A program made the position numbers and the translations under genes. The notes below the pieces were generated by a model. It had not been told where the DNA came from. It made no database searches and was given only the letters and a program-made list of their open reading frames with translations. From Microbacterium sp. ET2 (GTDB taxonomy: Bacteria > Actinomycetota > Actinomycetes > Actinomycetales > Microbacteriaceae), in the NCBI RefSeq assembly GCF_030347395.1, contig NZ_CP128170.1, forward strand, positions 2,170,001 through 2,234,000: a stretch of 64,000 nucleotides of DNA, read 5' to 3'. This document shows positions 8,719 through 17,864 of the stretch, one piece after another. Position 1 is the first letter of the stretch; the number at the start of each line of letters is the position of its first letter.

Positions 8719-9945
8719 TCACTCCAGCACGTATCGCGGGCGTCCCGCGAAGACGCCCACCGCGCTCTGACCGAGGAGGACGACGAGCAGCAGGCCGAGC
8801 GGCCACAGCCACGACCCGGTCGCGGAGTACAGTGCGCCGAAGACGATCGGTCCGGCCGCCGCGACGAGGTAGCCGACAGACTGCGCCATCCCCGACAGTG
8901 CCGACGAGGCGACGTGGTCGCGGGCGCGCTCCGCCATGAGCGTCAGCGACATGCCGAGCGACGCCCCCGACGACAGTCCGATGAGCACCACCCAGCCGGT
9001 GATGAGGCCGGGCGCGGCCATGAGCCCGACGGTACCGACCACCGCGAGCACCGGGACGGAGGCCGGGGCCCAGCGCTCGAATCGGCCGCGCAGGAGCAGC
9101 GGCAGCACCAGGGCGCCCGCGGTGGCGAAGAGCTGGTAGAGCATCACGTCGACGCCCGCTGCGACTTCGCTCCGCCCCGTCGAGACCGAGATCGCGGCGA
9201 ACCAGGTGACGCTCATGTAGAACATCGCCGACTGCAATCCCATGTAGGCCGCGACGAGCCAGGCCACGCGGTCGCGCCAGATCCCGGTGCTCCGCCGGGG
9301 CGGCCGCGCCGTGGCATCCGCTCTCTTCCGGCGCGATGCCGCGGCCCATCCCGCGATAGCCGGGGGGATGAGCACGCCGCCGACGAGGACCAGCGCCCAG
9401 CGCCAGCCGAGCTCGCCGCCGGCGGTCGACAGGTGCGAGAGCGGTACGACCACCCCCGACGCGAGGGCGCCGAAGCCGCCGAGGAGGGCGGTGTAGACCG
9501 CCATCATCAGCGGAACGCGGGCGGGGAAGTCGCGCTTGACCACCGCGGGCATGAGGACGTTGACCACGGCGAGCGCCATGCCGATGAGGGCCGTTCCGAT
9601 CCACAGCAGCGCGATGGGACCCGGGAGCGAGCGGACGACGGCGCCGACGAGCAGCAGCACGAGTGCCCCGAGGATCGCGCCGCCGAGGCCGAAGCGGCGC
9701 GCCACCTCGTGCGCGAGGGGGGAGAAGAGCGCCCAGGCGGCGAGCGGAACGGCGGCGAGAACGCCCAGCACGGCGAGCGAGAGACCGGTGTCAGCGCCGA
9801 TCTCGTCGAGCACCGGGCCGAGCGCGGTGATCGTCGGGCGCATGTTGGCTGCGACCAGGCACACCGCGAGGACCAGGATGACGGTGCGCGCCGTCGTGCG
9901 CGATGCCGTGCGCCCCGTTGTCCGCGCCGGTGAGGTCATGAGCAC
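8719..9945 (-). CDS. MFS transporter, CynX/NimT family
   Basis: About 408 aa with twelve predicted hydrophobic segments, starting with VILVLAVCLVAANMRPTITA. The NMRP...T..GP stretch in TM1 is typical of CynX/NimT carriers. It lies upstream of the MarR gene on the same strand and is divergent from a second CynX-type carrier. The start is uncertain between GTG at 9945 and ATG at 9939. TAGGTT a few bases upstream could be a -10 box giving a nearly leaderless transcript. Substrate unknown; an aromatic acid is plausible from context. Confidence 0.8.
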   Translation of the reverse strand: MLMTSPARTTGRTASRTTARTVILVLAVCLVAANMRPTITALGPVLDEIGADTGLSLAVLGVLAAVPLAAWALFSPLAHEVARRFGLGGAILGALVLLLVGAVVRSLPGPIALLWIGTALIGMALAVVNVLMPAVVKRDFPARVPLMMAVYTALLGGFGALASGVVVPLSHLSTAGGELGWRWALVLVGGVLIPPAIAGWAAASRRKRADATARPPRRSTGIWRDRVAWLVAAYMGLQSAMFYMSVTWFAAISVSTGRSEVAAGVDVMLYQLFATAGALVLPLLLRGRFERWAPASVPVLAVVGTVGLMAAPGLITGWVVLIGLSSGASLGMSLTLMAERARDHVASSALSGMAQSVGYLVAAAGPIVFGALYSATGSWLWPLGLLLVVLLGQSAVGVFAGRPRYVLE

Positions 9946-10052
9946 CGAACCTAGCCGAGCCCTGCGCCCGGTCGGACCCGCCGCTCACTCACCGGGACCG
10001 GGAGGGTGCAGGTGGGGTCGGGTGCCCTTGATCGCGCACTAGCCTGGGCGGG

Positions 10053-11273
10053 ATGTCCGTCCGACCGCCCCGCTCGACCGCGACCTCGCTGTGGGGCGTC
10101 GCGCTCACGATCGTGCTCACCGCGGCGGTGCTGCGCTCGCCGATCGTGGCGGTGGCGCCGGTGGCGCGTGACATCCAGGCCGACCTCGACGTCTCGGCGG
10201 GCGTCGTCGGGCTCCTCACCAGCATCCCCGTCCTGGCCTTCGCGGTCTGCGCGCCGCTCGCCGTCATGGCGATCCGACGACTCGGGCCCGACGCCGCGCT
10301 CAGCCTCGCCCTCGCGGGAGCGGTCATCGCGTCGATCGTGCGCTCCGCGGGCGGCCTTCCCGCGGTCATCCTCGGAACGGCCCTGCTGGGGGTCTTCCTC
10401 ACCGTCGGCAACGTCGTCGTGCCGCTCATCATCAAGCGGGAGTTCCCGCCGGAGCGGGTGCCGTGGATCACGAGCCTGTTCACCTCGGCCATGAACGTCG
10501 GCACGATGACGGTCACCCTGGCGACCGCACCGATCGCCGCCGTCACCGACTGGCGGGTCGCGATCGCGGTCTGGGGCGGTTTCGGGCTCGCCGCACTCGT
10601 CGTCTGGGTCGGCATCCGCCGCGGCGAGGCTGTGCGGGCCGCCCCCGAGCCGGTGACGACCGGGGCTGCCGGGCGCCCCGATGGGCGGGGGCGTGCCGCG
10701 GCCCTGACGCTCAGCACGTGGCTGCTCGCCCTCGCCTTCGCCGGCCAGGCGTTCGCCTTCTACGGAACCACCGCGTGGCTGCCCTCGCTCCTCATCGACG
10801 GCGGGATGCCGGCGGTGCAGGCCGGGGCGGTCGCGGCGATCTTCCAGGTGATGGGCGTCGCCGGCGCCCTGCTGACGCCCGTCCTCACCCGACGCTTCTC
10901 GGCCGCACCCGCGGCCGTCATCATCGGCGCGGGATGGCTCGCCATACCCCTGGGGTTCCTGCTGGCGCCGGACGGATGGCTCGCGTGGTGCCTCGTCGGA
11001 GGTCTCGCCCAGGGCGCGGGGATCACCTGGGTCTTCATCATGCTGAACGGCTTCGGAGGTGACGAGCGGGTGGTCGCAGGGCGGTCGGGGACGGTGCAGG
11101 GGATCGGGTACGCCGCGGGCGCTCTCGCACCTCCGCTGCTGGGAGGCGTGCACGATGCGACCGGTGACTGGACCCCGGCGCTTCTGCTCCTGCTCGGGGC
11201 GGTCGTGGTGCTCCTCGTCACCGGAGCCGTGGGCGCGAGGATCGGGGTGCGCGAGGCCCGCGACCGCTGGTGA
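10053..11273 (+). CDS. MFS transporter, CynX/NimT family
   Basis: A 406-aa twelve-helix carrier paralogous to the divergent neighbour: TM1 ALTIVLTAAVLRSPIVAVAP, and GNVVVPLIIKREFPPERVPW, which parallels NVLMPAVVKRDFPARVPLM in the other copy. A TAGCCT -10-like box ends about 7 bp before the ATG, suggesting a leaderless mRNA. Two divergent paralogues next to aromatic genes suggest uptake of different acids, which is only an inference. Confidence 0.8.
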   Translation: MSVRPPRSTATSLWGVALTIVLTAAVLRSPIVAVAPVARDIQADLDVSAGVVGLLTSIPVLAFAVCAPLAVMAIRRLGPDAALSLALAGAVIASIVRSAGGLPAVILGTALLGVFLTVGNVVVPLIIKREFPPERVPWITSLFTSAMNVGTMTVTLATAPIAAVTDWRVAIAVWGGFGLAALVVWVGIRRGEAVRAAPEPVTTGAAGRPDGRGRAAALTLSTWLLALAFAGQAFAFYGTTAWLPSLLIDGGMPAVQAGAVAAIFQVMGVAGALLTPVLTRRFSAAPAAVIIGAGWLAIPLGFLLAPDGWLAWCLVGGLAQGAGITWVFIMLNGFGGDERVVAGRSGTVQGIGYAAGALAPPLLGGVHDATGDWTPALLLLLGAVVVLLVTGAVGARIGVREARDRW

Positions 11274-11283
11274 GCCTGCCCGG

Positions 11284-11302
11284 CCGGCTGTGGTTGAGCC
11301 GG
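11284..11302. terminator. Possible bidirectional hairpin between convergent genes
   Basis: Six-bp stem CCGGCT/AGCCGG with a 7-nt loop in the 45-bp gap between the MFS and pobA stops. There is no strong T tract, so terminator function is uncertain. Confidence 0.35.
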
Positions 11303-11318
11303 ATGCCGCGGAGGGGCC

Positions 11319-12503
11319 TCAGCCCGCCTGCGGGAGCGGCCAGCCGGTGTAGGCCTCCGCCAGGTAGGTCTTCCCCGCCTCGGATTCCACCACCGAGCGC
11401 AGCTCGCCGATCTGCCGTCGCCGGTCGAAGTCGGTGGCGTCGGGCGCCACGTGGAGCATGCTCGTCATCCACCAGGAGAAGTGCTGAGCCTTCCAGATGC
11501 GGGCGAGTGCCGTCTCGGGGAAGGCCTCGATGAGCCGGGCGTCGTTCTCGAGCAGCAGGGCGCGCAGCGCCCGCTCGAGGACGATCACGTCGGCGATCGC
11601 GAGGTTCATGCCCTTCGCGCCGGTGGGCGGCACAGTGTGGGCGGCGTCGCCGATGAGGGCGACCCGGCCGCGCAGCAGTTCGTGGGCGACGAAGCTTCGG
11701 AACCGCAGCACGTCGCGCTGGAAGATCGGCCCCTGGTTCAGGGTCGTCCCCGGAACCCGCACCTGCAGCTCGTGCCAGAGCTGCTCCTCGCTGTACGAGG
11801 CGGGATCGACCTCGGGGTCGCACTGGAAGTACATCCGCTGCACGGTGGCGTTCCGCTGGCTGATCAGGGCGAAGCCGTCGGCGGAGTTGGAGTAGATCAG
11901 CTCCTCCGAGCTCGGCGGCGCCTCGCAGAGGATCCCGAACCACGCGAACGGGTACTCGCGGAAGTAGCCGCCGGTCGCCGATCCCGTGACCGCAGGACGC
12001 ACCACGCTGCGGGAGCCGTCGGAGCCCACCACGAAGTCGGCCTCGATCTCGAGCGGCTGACCGTCGGCATCGACGGCGATGACCCGCGGATGATCCGTCT
12101 CGGCGTCTTCCACCCGCTCGGCCGTGACCCCCAGGCGCAGGTCCTGCCCCTCGGCGAGGCGCACCGCGACGAGGTCTTTGAGCACCTCGTGCTGCGGGTA
12201 CAGCCAGACCGCACGGCCGGTCGCCGACGGGAAGTCGATGCGGTGCCCCTCGCCCTCGAAGCGCAGCTCGATGCCCTCGTGGCGGTTCCCGACGGTGCGC
12301 ACGCGGGAGGAGGCGCCGCTGGATTCGAGGATGTCGACGGTGCCCTGCTCGAGGATCCCCGCACGGATCGTCGTCTCGATCTCCTCGCGGGTGCGCTGGT
12401 CGATCACGATGGATTCGATGCCGGACTTGGCGAGCAGGTGCGACAGCAGCAGGCCGGCGGGGCCGGCGCCCACGATCGCGACGCGGGTGCGGATGCGGGT
12501 CAT
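11319..12503 (-). CDS. pobA: 4-hydroxybenzoate 3-monooxygenase
   Basis: NAD(P)H-dependent FAD hydroxylase converting 4-hydroxybenzoate to protocatechuate. The 394-aa length is right for PobA. Motifs are VAIVGAGPAGLLLSHLL, QRTREEIETTIRAGILEQGT, the DG motif in VVGSDGSRSVVR, and GDAAHTVPPTGAKGMNLAI. It links the Cou-like set, which would release 4-hydroxybenzoate, to the pca genes downstream. An IclR gene lies 113 bp upstream in the same direction and may regulate it. Confidence 0.95.
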   Translation of the reverse strand: MTRIRTRVAIVGAGPAGLLLSHLLAKSGIESIVIDQRTREEIETTIRAGILEQGTVDILESSGASSRVRTVGNRHEGIELRFEGEGHRIDFPSATGRAVWLYPQHEVLKDLVAVRLAEGQDLRLGVTAERVEDAETDHPRVIAVDADGQPLEIEADFVVGSDGSRSVVRPAVTGSATGGYFREYPFAWFGILCEAPPSSEELIYSNSADGFALISQRNATVQRMYFQCDPEVDPASYSEEQLWHELQVRVPGTTLNQGPIFQRDVLRFRSFVAHELLRGRVALIGDAAHTVPPTGAKGMNLAIADVIVLERALRALLLENDARLIEAFPETALARIWKAQHFSWWMTSMLHVAPDATDFDRRRQIGELRSVVESEAGKTYLAEAYTGWPLPQAG

Positions 12504-12522
12504 GACGTCTCCTTCGACGGAA

Positions 12523-12556
12523 GTCGGTGCGCGGCGACGGATGTCGGTGCGCGGCG
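12523..12556. repeat. 14-bp direct repeat in the pobA leader
   Basis: GTCGGTGCGCGGCG occurs twice, at 12523-12536 and 12543-12556, with a 20-bp period (two helical turns) just upstream of pobA. It could be a tandem regulator site or a chance duplication. Confidence 0.4.
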
Positions 12557-12609
12557 CTCGGCGCCGGTGCGACCAGTGTGCCGGGCCTCAGCCGCGCAGC
12601 ATCCACTCT

Positions 12610-12626
12610 TTCTCGTTCAATGAGAA
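12610..12626. promoter_or_regulatory. Candidate IclR operator upstream of pobA
   Basis: Inverted repeat TTCTC-N7-GAGAA overlapping the last codons of the upstream IclR gene, about 107 bp from the pobA start. Position and symmetry suit a regulator site; binding is not shown. Confidence 0.35.
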
Positions 12627-13375
12627 CCTGGTCGGAGTGCCTGCTCCACGCCCGCTGCGGCGGACCGCAGCTCGTCGAGTGCCCCGGCGGTCGGCGCGTC
12701 GCGGGGGAGGACGACCGAGAGCGCCGCGACCACGGGGCCCGTCCGGCCCTCGCGGACCGGCACCGCCACCCCGGTCGACACCGTCTCGACCGTGCCGGCG
12801 GCGACGACGAAGCGCTCGCGGCGGATCCGGGCGAGGAGGCGCCGGAGCTTCGCGGCATCCGTCACCGTCTCGGGAGCCACAGCAGCCAGGGGGCCCGACA
12901 GCACGTGCTCCTGCACCGTCTGATGGGCGAAGGCGAGGAGCACCAGTCCCGAGGAGGAGGCGTGGAGCGGCAACCGCCCCGCGACGCGGGTGATGTTCGC
13001 TCCGGCCTGCGGGTGGCTCAGGCGTTCGAGGAACAGCGCCTCGCCCTGCTCCAGAACGGCGAGCTGGGTGTGCTCTCGCACCCGCGCCTGCACCCGCTCC
13101 ATGAACGGCAGGGCGGCCTGGCGGAGGCGCAGGGCGAGCGATCCGCGTTCGGCGAGCTCCCACAGCCGCAGGCCCAGGCGCACCCGATGATCCTCATCGC
13201 GCTCGAGAAGCCCGGCGGCGACGAGGTCGCCGACGAGGCGGTGCGCGGTCGAGGGCGGAAGACCCGCGCGGCGACCGATCTCGGACGCCGTCTGCAGCGT
13301 CCGATCGGCGTCGAAGGTCTCGAGCACCCGTACCAGGCGGTCCAGACCCGAGTCGCCGGAGGGCGAGTTGGCCAT
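12617..13375 (-). CDS. IclR-family regulator, PobR-like
   Basis: A 252-aa IclR protein. The N-terminal winged helix reads LVRVLETFDADRTLQTASEI then GLPPSTAHRLVGDLVAAGLL; the effector domain covers about residues 90-245 (LHASSSGLVLLAFAH, then STGVAVPVREGRTGPVVAAL). It lies directly upstream of pobA on the same strand; IclR proteins often control pob and pca genes in actinobacteria. pobA is the probable target, from position. Confidence 0.88.
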   Translation of the reverse strand: MANSPSGDSGLDRLVRVLETFDADRTLQTASEIGRRAGLPPSTAHRLVGDLVAAGLLERDEDHRVRLGLRLWELAERGSLALRLRQAALPFMERVQARVREHTQLAVLEQGEALFLERLSHPQAGANITRVAGRLPLHASSSGLVLLAFAHQTVQEHVLSGPLAAVAPETVTDAAKLRRLLARIRRERFVVAAGTVETVSTGVAVPVREGRTGPVVAALSVVLPRDAPTAGALDELRSAAAGVEQALRPGSH

Positions 13376-13387
13376 GGTGACACCATC

Positions 13388-13876
13388 TCACGCGACCGAC
13401 CACCGCCCCAGGTGGTCGTCGGCGGTCAGCTGCCGGATGCCGTCGTCGTGGAGCACGAACTGCGCCCGGAGGTGCACGCCTTCGGCGCCGCACTCGACCG
13501 CCATCGCCCCCGCCCACGTCCGTTCATCCTCGGTGAATTCGCGCGATCCGCGTCGCTCCCACACGATCACCGCCTGGGCCGCGCCGATCGCCGCGAGCAG
13601 ACCGCCGATCCAGGCCGCGAGGATCTCAGCGCACGGCAGGGGCCCGAGGTCATCGGTCACCTCGAGCCCGAACGGATCGAGCGGGTAGTCGTCGCACGGC
13701 ATGACGGGGCCCGTGAGACGCTGGTCGGCGTCGAGGAAGAGCAGCCACACCTGCCGGGGGTTCAGCGCCCGGTCCAGGAGCAGTTCGAGCACCTCCTCCA
13801 GATCGCTGTCATGGCGGAGTGCGCGGTCGCGGCTGAGCCTGCTGTCGGGACCGAGTCGGGGATCCATCGTCGTCAT
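13388..13876 (-). CDS. Hypothetical protein between two IclR genes
   Basis: A 162-aa soluble, acidic protein I do not recognise. Visible features are PRQVWLLFLDADQRLTGPVM, CDDYPLDPFGLEV, a Gly/Ala-rich helix AAWIGGLLAAIGAAQAV, and ERRGSREFTEDERTWAGAM. There is no signal peptide or membrane span. It lies 12 bp upstream of the IclR gene at 12617-13375 on the same strand. Codon use matches its neighbours, so it is probably a real conserved gene of unknown role. Confidence 0.65.
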   Translation of the reverse strand: MTTMDPRLGPDSRLSRDRALRHDSDLEEVLELLLDRALNPRQVWLLFLDADQRLTGPVMPCDDYPLDPFGLEVTDDLGPLPCAEILAAWIGGLLAAIGAAQAVIVWERRGSREFTEDERTWAGAMAVECGAEGVHLRAQFVLHDDGIRQLTADDHLGRWSVA

Positions 13877-13979
13877 GCCCCCACGCTGGCCGAGCGCGCG
13901 GTGCGGATGAGGCCCCTCGACGGATCTGGGGACAGCTCGCCTCGCCGGGGCGCCTGTGCAGGAGCGGTTGCGGGGACCG

Positions 13980-13985
13980 TAATGT
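13980..13985 (+). promoter_or_regulatory. -10 box of a probable leaderless IclR transcript
   Basis: TAATGT ends 7 bp before the GTG start of the next gene, and no ribosome-binding site fits between them. This suggests transcription begins at the start codon. Confidence 0.4.
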
Positions 13986-13992
13986 CGGATGG

Positions 13993-14778
13993 GTGCGCGA
14001 AGCTGCCGAACAGCGGGACGACCGAGCCCCCTCGGGGGAGGGTCTCCTCGATCGCGCGCTGCGCGTCCTCGGGGCGTTCACCGAGGACGAGCCGGCGCTC
14101 ACGGCCGCCGAGCTCGGGGCCCGCGCCGCCCTGTCGTCGTCCACCCTGCACCGGCTGCTCGCCCGTCTGATCGATCAGGGCCTTCTCGTGCGGCTCCCCG
14201 ACCGCCGCTATGCGATCGGCCCGCGGCTCTGGGAGCTCGGCGAGCTTTCCCCCCTCGCCCTGAGGCTGCGCGAGACCGCGCTCCCGCACATGCTGCGCCT
14301 CTACGAGGCCACCGGCGAGAATGTGCATCTCGCCGTCCTCGACGGCCCGAGCCCGGCGGGCTCGGCGGCGCTCTACGTCGGCCGGGTCACCGGGCGGCAC
14401 TCGATCCCGACCCTCAGCCGCATGGGCGGCCGCGGGCCGCTGCACACCACCGGTGTCGGCAAGGCGCTGCTGATGACGAGGGATGGTGCGTGGCTGGCGC
14501 AGTACTTCACCGCTCCGCTCGAGCGCGAGACCGTCCACTCGCTCACCGACGAGAACGCGCTGCGCGCCGACGTGTCCCGCGCTCGCGCGCGGGGCTTCGC
14601 CACGACGCGCGAGGAGATGACGCTCGGAAACGTGTCGGTCGCAGCTCCCCTGCCGCGCATCGACGGGCTGCCGCCCGCGGCGATCGGACTCGTCGTACAC
14701 CTCGAGCGGGCCGATGAGCGCCGTCTCGGCCCCCTGGTGATCCAGACCGCGCGCGAGCTGGCCGACGACCTGCGCTGA
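13993..14778 (+). CDS. IclR-family regulator upstream of pcaHGBDC
   Basis: A 261-aa IclR protein with HTH AAELGARAALSSSTLHRLLA and effector domain (GRGPLHTTGVGKALLM, then LGNVSVAAPLPRIDGLPPAA). It precedes pcaH on the same strand with a 273-bp gap, and is a likely local regulator of the pcaHGBDC operon. The GTG at 13993 is chosen because the -10 box lies 7 bp upstream and it gives a typical family length. Confidence 0.87.
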   Translation: MREAAEQRDDRAPSGEGLLDRALRVLGAFTEDEPALTAAELGARAALSSSTLHRLLARLIDQGLLVRLPDRRYAIGPRLWELGELSPLALRLRETALPHMLRLYEATGENVHLAVLDGPSPAGSAALYVGRVTGRHSIPTLSRMGGRGPLHTTGVGKALLMTRDGAWLAQYFTAPLERETVHSLTDENALRADVSRARARGFATTREEMTLGNVSVAAPLPRIDGLPPAAIGLVVHLERADERRLGPLVIQTARELADDLR

Positions 14779-14881
14779 GGTCTCCCCGCCCGGCACAGCG
14801 GAGGAGATCGGCATGGCGGAGGCCAAGGCGCGCGCGAACCGCCTCCCTGCGGCGAACCTCCTCCCGTGTGCGGAGGGCCGG

Positions 14882-14938
14882 GGTGTGAGGGGTGAGGGTG
14901 AGCGCGCGTGAGGTGAGGGTGAGGGTGAGTGAGGGTGC
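14882..14938 (+). repeat. GTGAGG-rich tandem repeats in the pca leader
   Basis: A run of near-identical GTGAGG/GGTGAG units in the gap between the IclR gene and pcaH. Only G-rich, C-poor units occur on this strand, unlike the surrounding balanced sequence. It could be slippage-prone DNA or clustered regulator half sites. Nothing else clear was seen in the 14779-15051 gap. Confidence 0.5.
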
Positions 14939-15051
14939 GGGCGAGGCGCGGGCAGCGCTCGCCCTGCTCCCACTGAGTGAGACAGCGGCCGGGGTCCGCG
15001 ACCGCGCGGTGTCACCCTGGACGCACCCGGACCCGTCGAAGGAGACCGCCG

Positions 15052-15896
15052 ATGACACTCGCGGACCAGGCGCCCACGCCACCCGCCGCCGCGGCCGACG
15101 CCGCAGCCCCCGAGTCGCTGCTCGCGACCCCGGTGCAGGTGAGCCAGGCCGAGATCACCCAGGAGATCCGCGATCTCCACGCCGAGTACGACCGGCGCGA
15201 GGCCGCGGGCGAGACCCTCCCCGCCACGATGTGGGACTTCCCGCCCTACCGCTCGAGCATCCTGCGGCACCCGACGAAGAATCCCAAGCTCGTCGACCCC
15301 GAGACGATCGAGCCCTCTCCCCGGCCTTCGGTCAGCGCGACGTCGCTGCGATCGAGTCCGACCTCACGCTGCAGCACTCCGGTGAGCCGATGGGTGAGCG
15401 CATCACCGTCCGCGGTCGCCTGCTGGACTCGTGGGGTCGCCCGATCCCCAATCAGCTGATCGAGATCTGGCAGGCCAACGCCGCCGGTCGCTACATCCAC
15501 CAGCGCGACCAGCACCCCGCTCCGCTCGACCCGAACTTCACCGGTGCCGGGCGCACGGTGACCGACGATCGGGGCGAGTACCTCTTCACCACGATCAAGC
15601 CGGGGCCCTACCCGTGGAAGAACCACACCAACGCCTGGCGTCCGGCGCACATCCACTTCTCGGTGTTCGGGAGCGCCTTCACGCAGCGCATCGTCACCCA
15701 GATGTACTTCCCCGGCGACCCGCTGTTCGCCCTCGACCCGATCTACAACACCATCCGCCGCCAGCGCGATCGCGATGCCCTGATCAGCATCTACGACCAC
15801 GACCTCACCGTGCCGGAGTTCTCGATGGGCTACCGGTTCGACATCGTCGTGGACGGCCCCGACGCCACCTGGTTCGAGCCCGAGGAAGAGCACTGA
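15052..15896 (+). CDS. pcaH: Protocatechuate 3,4-dioxygenase beta subunit (frameshifted)
   Basis: Intradiol cleavage of protocatechuate to 3-carboxy-cis,cis-muconate with PcaG. The C-terminal part shows the Fe(III) ligands: Tyr in AAGRYIHQRD, Tyr in KPGPYPWKNH, and the His pair in PAHIHFSVFG. The first about 88 codons are in another frame; the break is near 15310-15317 (GAGCCCTC), where two extra C or one missing base would join PETIE to LSPAFGQRDV. It overlaps pcaG by one base. Confidence 0.87.
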
Positions 15897-16477
15897 TGCC
15901 CCGCCCCACCGGTCCGAAGACCCTCACCCCGTCAGCCGGCCAGACGGTCGGCCCGTTCTTCCACTACGGCGTGACCTACGACGCGATGCATCAGGTCGCC
16001 TTCCCGCACTCGCCGGGGGCGGTCGTGCTGTCGGGCACCGTCACCGACGGCGCGGGTGCGCCGATCCCCGACGCGCTCGTGGAGATCTGGTCGGCCGACA
16101 GCGACGGCACCGTCTCGCGCGCCCGCGGCGCGCTCCGCCGCGACGGCCACACCTTCACCGGGTACGGCCGCTCGGGCACGACCGACGACGGCCACTACGA
16201 GTTCTGGACCCGCAATCCGGGGGCCGAGGCCGGCAAGGCCCCGTTCTTCGCGGTGATCGTCTATGCCCGGGGCCTGCCGAACAAGCTGCACACCCGCATC
16301 TACCTGCCCGACGACGAGTCGCTCCTCGCCGCCGACCCGCTGCTGGCCTCACTCGACGCCGACGAGCGCGCTACGCTCATCGCAACGCGCACCCCCGACG
16401 GCCATCTGCGCCACGACATCCGGCTGCAGGGGGAGAAGGAGACCGTGTTCCTTGCCTTCCCCGACGCCCCCGCCTGA
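15896..16477 (+). CDS. pcaG: Protocatechuate 3,4-dioxygenase alpha subunit
   Basis: A 193-aa partner of PcaH. Family motifs are TPSAGQTVGPFFHYG, GYGRSGTTDDGHYEFW and LPNKLHTRIYLPDD; as usual the alpha subunit lacks the full set of iron ligands. It starts at the TGATG overlap with the pcaH stop, so translation is coupled. Confidence 0.93.
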   Translation: MPRPTGPKTLTPSAGQTVGPFFHYGVTYDAMHQVAFPHSPGAVVLSGTVTDGAGAPIPDALVEIWSADSDGTVSRARGALRRDGHTFTGYGRSGTTDDGHYEFWTRNPGAEAGKAPFFAVIVYARGLPNKLHTRIYLPDDESLLAADPLLASLDADERATLIATRTPDGHLRHDIRLQGEKETVFLAFPDAPA

Positions 16478-17864
16478 CACGCCTGACGACTTCGGCCCGA
16501 TCGACGTCGGTCTGCTCAGTCCCGTCACCGTCGGTCACGACGCGCGGGTCTCGGATGCCGCTGTGCTCGACGCCCTCGTGACGGCCGAGGTCGCCCTCAC
16601 CCGCGCCTACGCCCGGGTGGGCGCCGCCCCCGAGAGCGCCGTCACCGAGGTCGCCTCGACCTTCGGCTGGCAGGACGGGCAGAGCGGATGCCGCGGCCAC
16701 GACCTCGCACTCGGTGATCTCGTCGCCGCGTCGGTGGCCGGAGGCAACCCCGTCATCCCGCTCGTCAGCGCCCTGAAGTCGCGGGTCTCACCCTCGGCGG
16801 CGGTGTGGATCCACCGCGGGGCGACGAGTCAGGACATCCTCGACACCGCTCTGGTCCTCGTGGCGCGAGCCGCTGCGGCGGAGGTCCTCGCTTCGCTCGC
16901 GGCGGCCTCTGGGGCCCTCGCGCACCTCGCGCGCGCGCACCGCGACGAGGTCGCCGCGGCCCGCACGCTCACCCAGCACGCCGTGCCGACGACGGTCGGT
17001 GCCCGCGTCGCGGGCTGGCTCCGCGGGGTCGACCGCGCCCGGGCCAGGCTCGACGACGCGCGCGCTGCGCTTCCGGCCCAACTCGGCGGCGCAGCCGGGA
17101 CGGCCGCCGCCTTCGCCGAACACCTGGGATCCGACGCGGGCGCCACCGCGCTCATCGACGCCTACTCCGCCGAGCTCGGCCTCGCCGCACCGGCAGCCCC
17201 CTGGCACACCGAGCGCTGGCCGATCACCGAGCTCGGCGATGCGCTCGTGCAGGCGATCGACGCGGCCGGCAAGATCGCCGCCGACGCCGCCACCCTCAGC
17301 CGCACCGAGATCGGCGAGATCGCCGAGGGCGCCGGCGGCGGATCATCGGCCATGCCGCAGAAGCAGAACCCCGCGGCATCCGTCCTCATCCGCTCCGCGG
17401 CGCTGCGTGCCCCGCAGCTGGGGGCGACCCTGCACCTGGCCGCCGCGCTCGCCGCCGACGAGCGGCCCGACGGCGCGTGGCACGCCGAGTGGCCGACGCT
17501 GCGCGACCTCCTCCGGCTCGCCCTCGGCGCGGCCGCCACCGCCGCGCGGCTGGCCGGCGGCCTGCGGGTCGACGCCGGCGCGGTCGCGGACAACCTCGCC
17601 GCGACCGGCGGCCTCCTCGTCTCGGAGCGGCTCTCGATCATCCTCACCCCCCTGGTCGGCGCGACGCGCGTGCGCGAGATCGTCGCTGCCGCCGCACGCG
17701 GCGACGACCTCGCGGCTCTGCTTCGCGCCCTCCCCGAGCTCGACGGAACGGATGTCGCGGACCTCCTCGATCCCGCGGCCTACACCGGCCTCGCCGGCAC
17801 CTTCGTCGACCGCTCGGTCGCCGCCGCCTCGCCCGCCCCCGACGCCGCGGAGGACGCCCGATGA
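16452..17864 (+). CDS. pcaB: 3-carboxy-cis,cis-muconate cycloisomerase
   Basis: Converts 3-carboxy-cis,cis-muconate to 4-carboxymuconolactone. The 470-aa protein carries the fumarase/aspartase signature GSSAMPQKQNPAASVLI, and WIHRGATSQDILDTALVLV with ARTLTQHAVPTT from the other active-site regions. No ATG fits the N-terminus; TTG at 16452, 11 bp after GGAG, gives a start inside pcaG. It overlaps pcaD by ATGA. Confidence 0.92.
   Translation: MPSPTPPPDTPDDFGPIDVGLLSPVTVGHDARVSDAAVLDALVTAEVALTRAYARVGAAPESAVTEVASTFGWQDGQSGCRGHDLALGDLVAASVAGGNPVIPLVSALKSRVSPSAAVWIHRGATSQDILDTALVLVARAAAAEVLASLAAASGALAHLARAHRDEVAAARTLTQHAVPTTVGARVAGWLRGVDRARARLDDARAALPAQLGGAAGTAAAFAEHLGSDAGATALIDAYSAELGLAAPAAPWHTERWPITELGDALVQAIDAAGKIAADAATLSRTEIGEIAEGAGGGSSAMPQKQNPAASVLIRSAALRAPQLGATLHLAAALAADERPDGAWHAEWPTLRDLLRLALGAAATAARLAGGLRVDAGAVADNLAATGGLLVSERLSIILTPLVGATRVREIVAAAARGDDLAALLRALPELDGTDVADLLDPAAYTGLAGTFVDRSVAAASPAPDAAEDAR

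Noticed and set aside
11218..12858. 546-aa minus-strand open frame
   Set aside because: Out-of-frame overlap of pobA and the IclR gene; Arg/Ala/Pro-rich with no motif.
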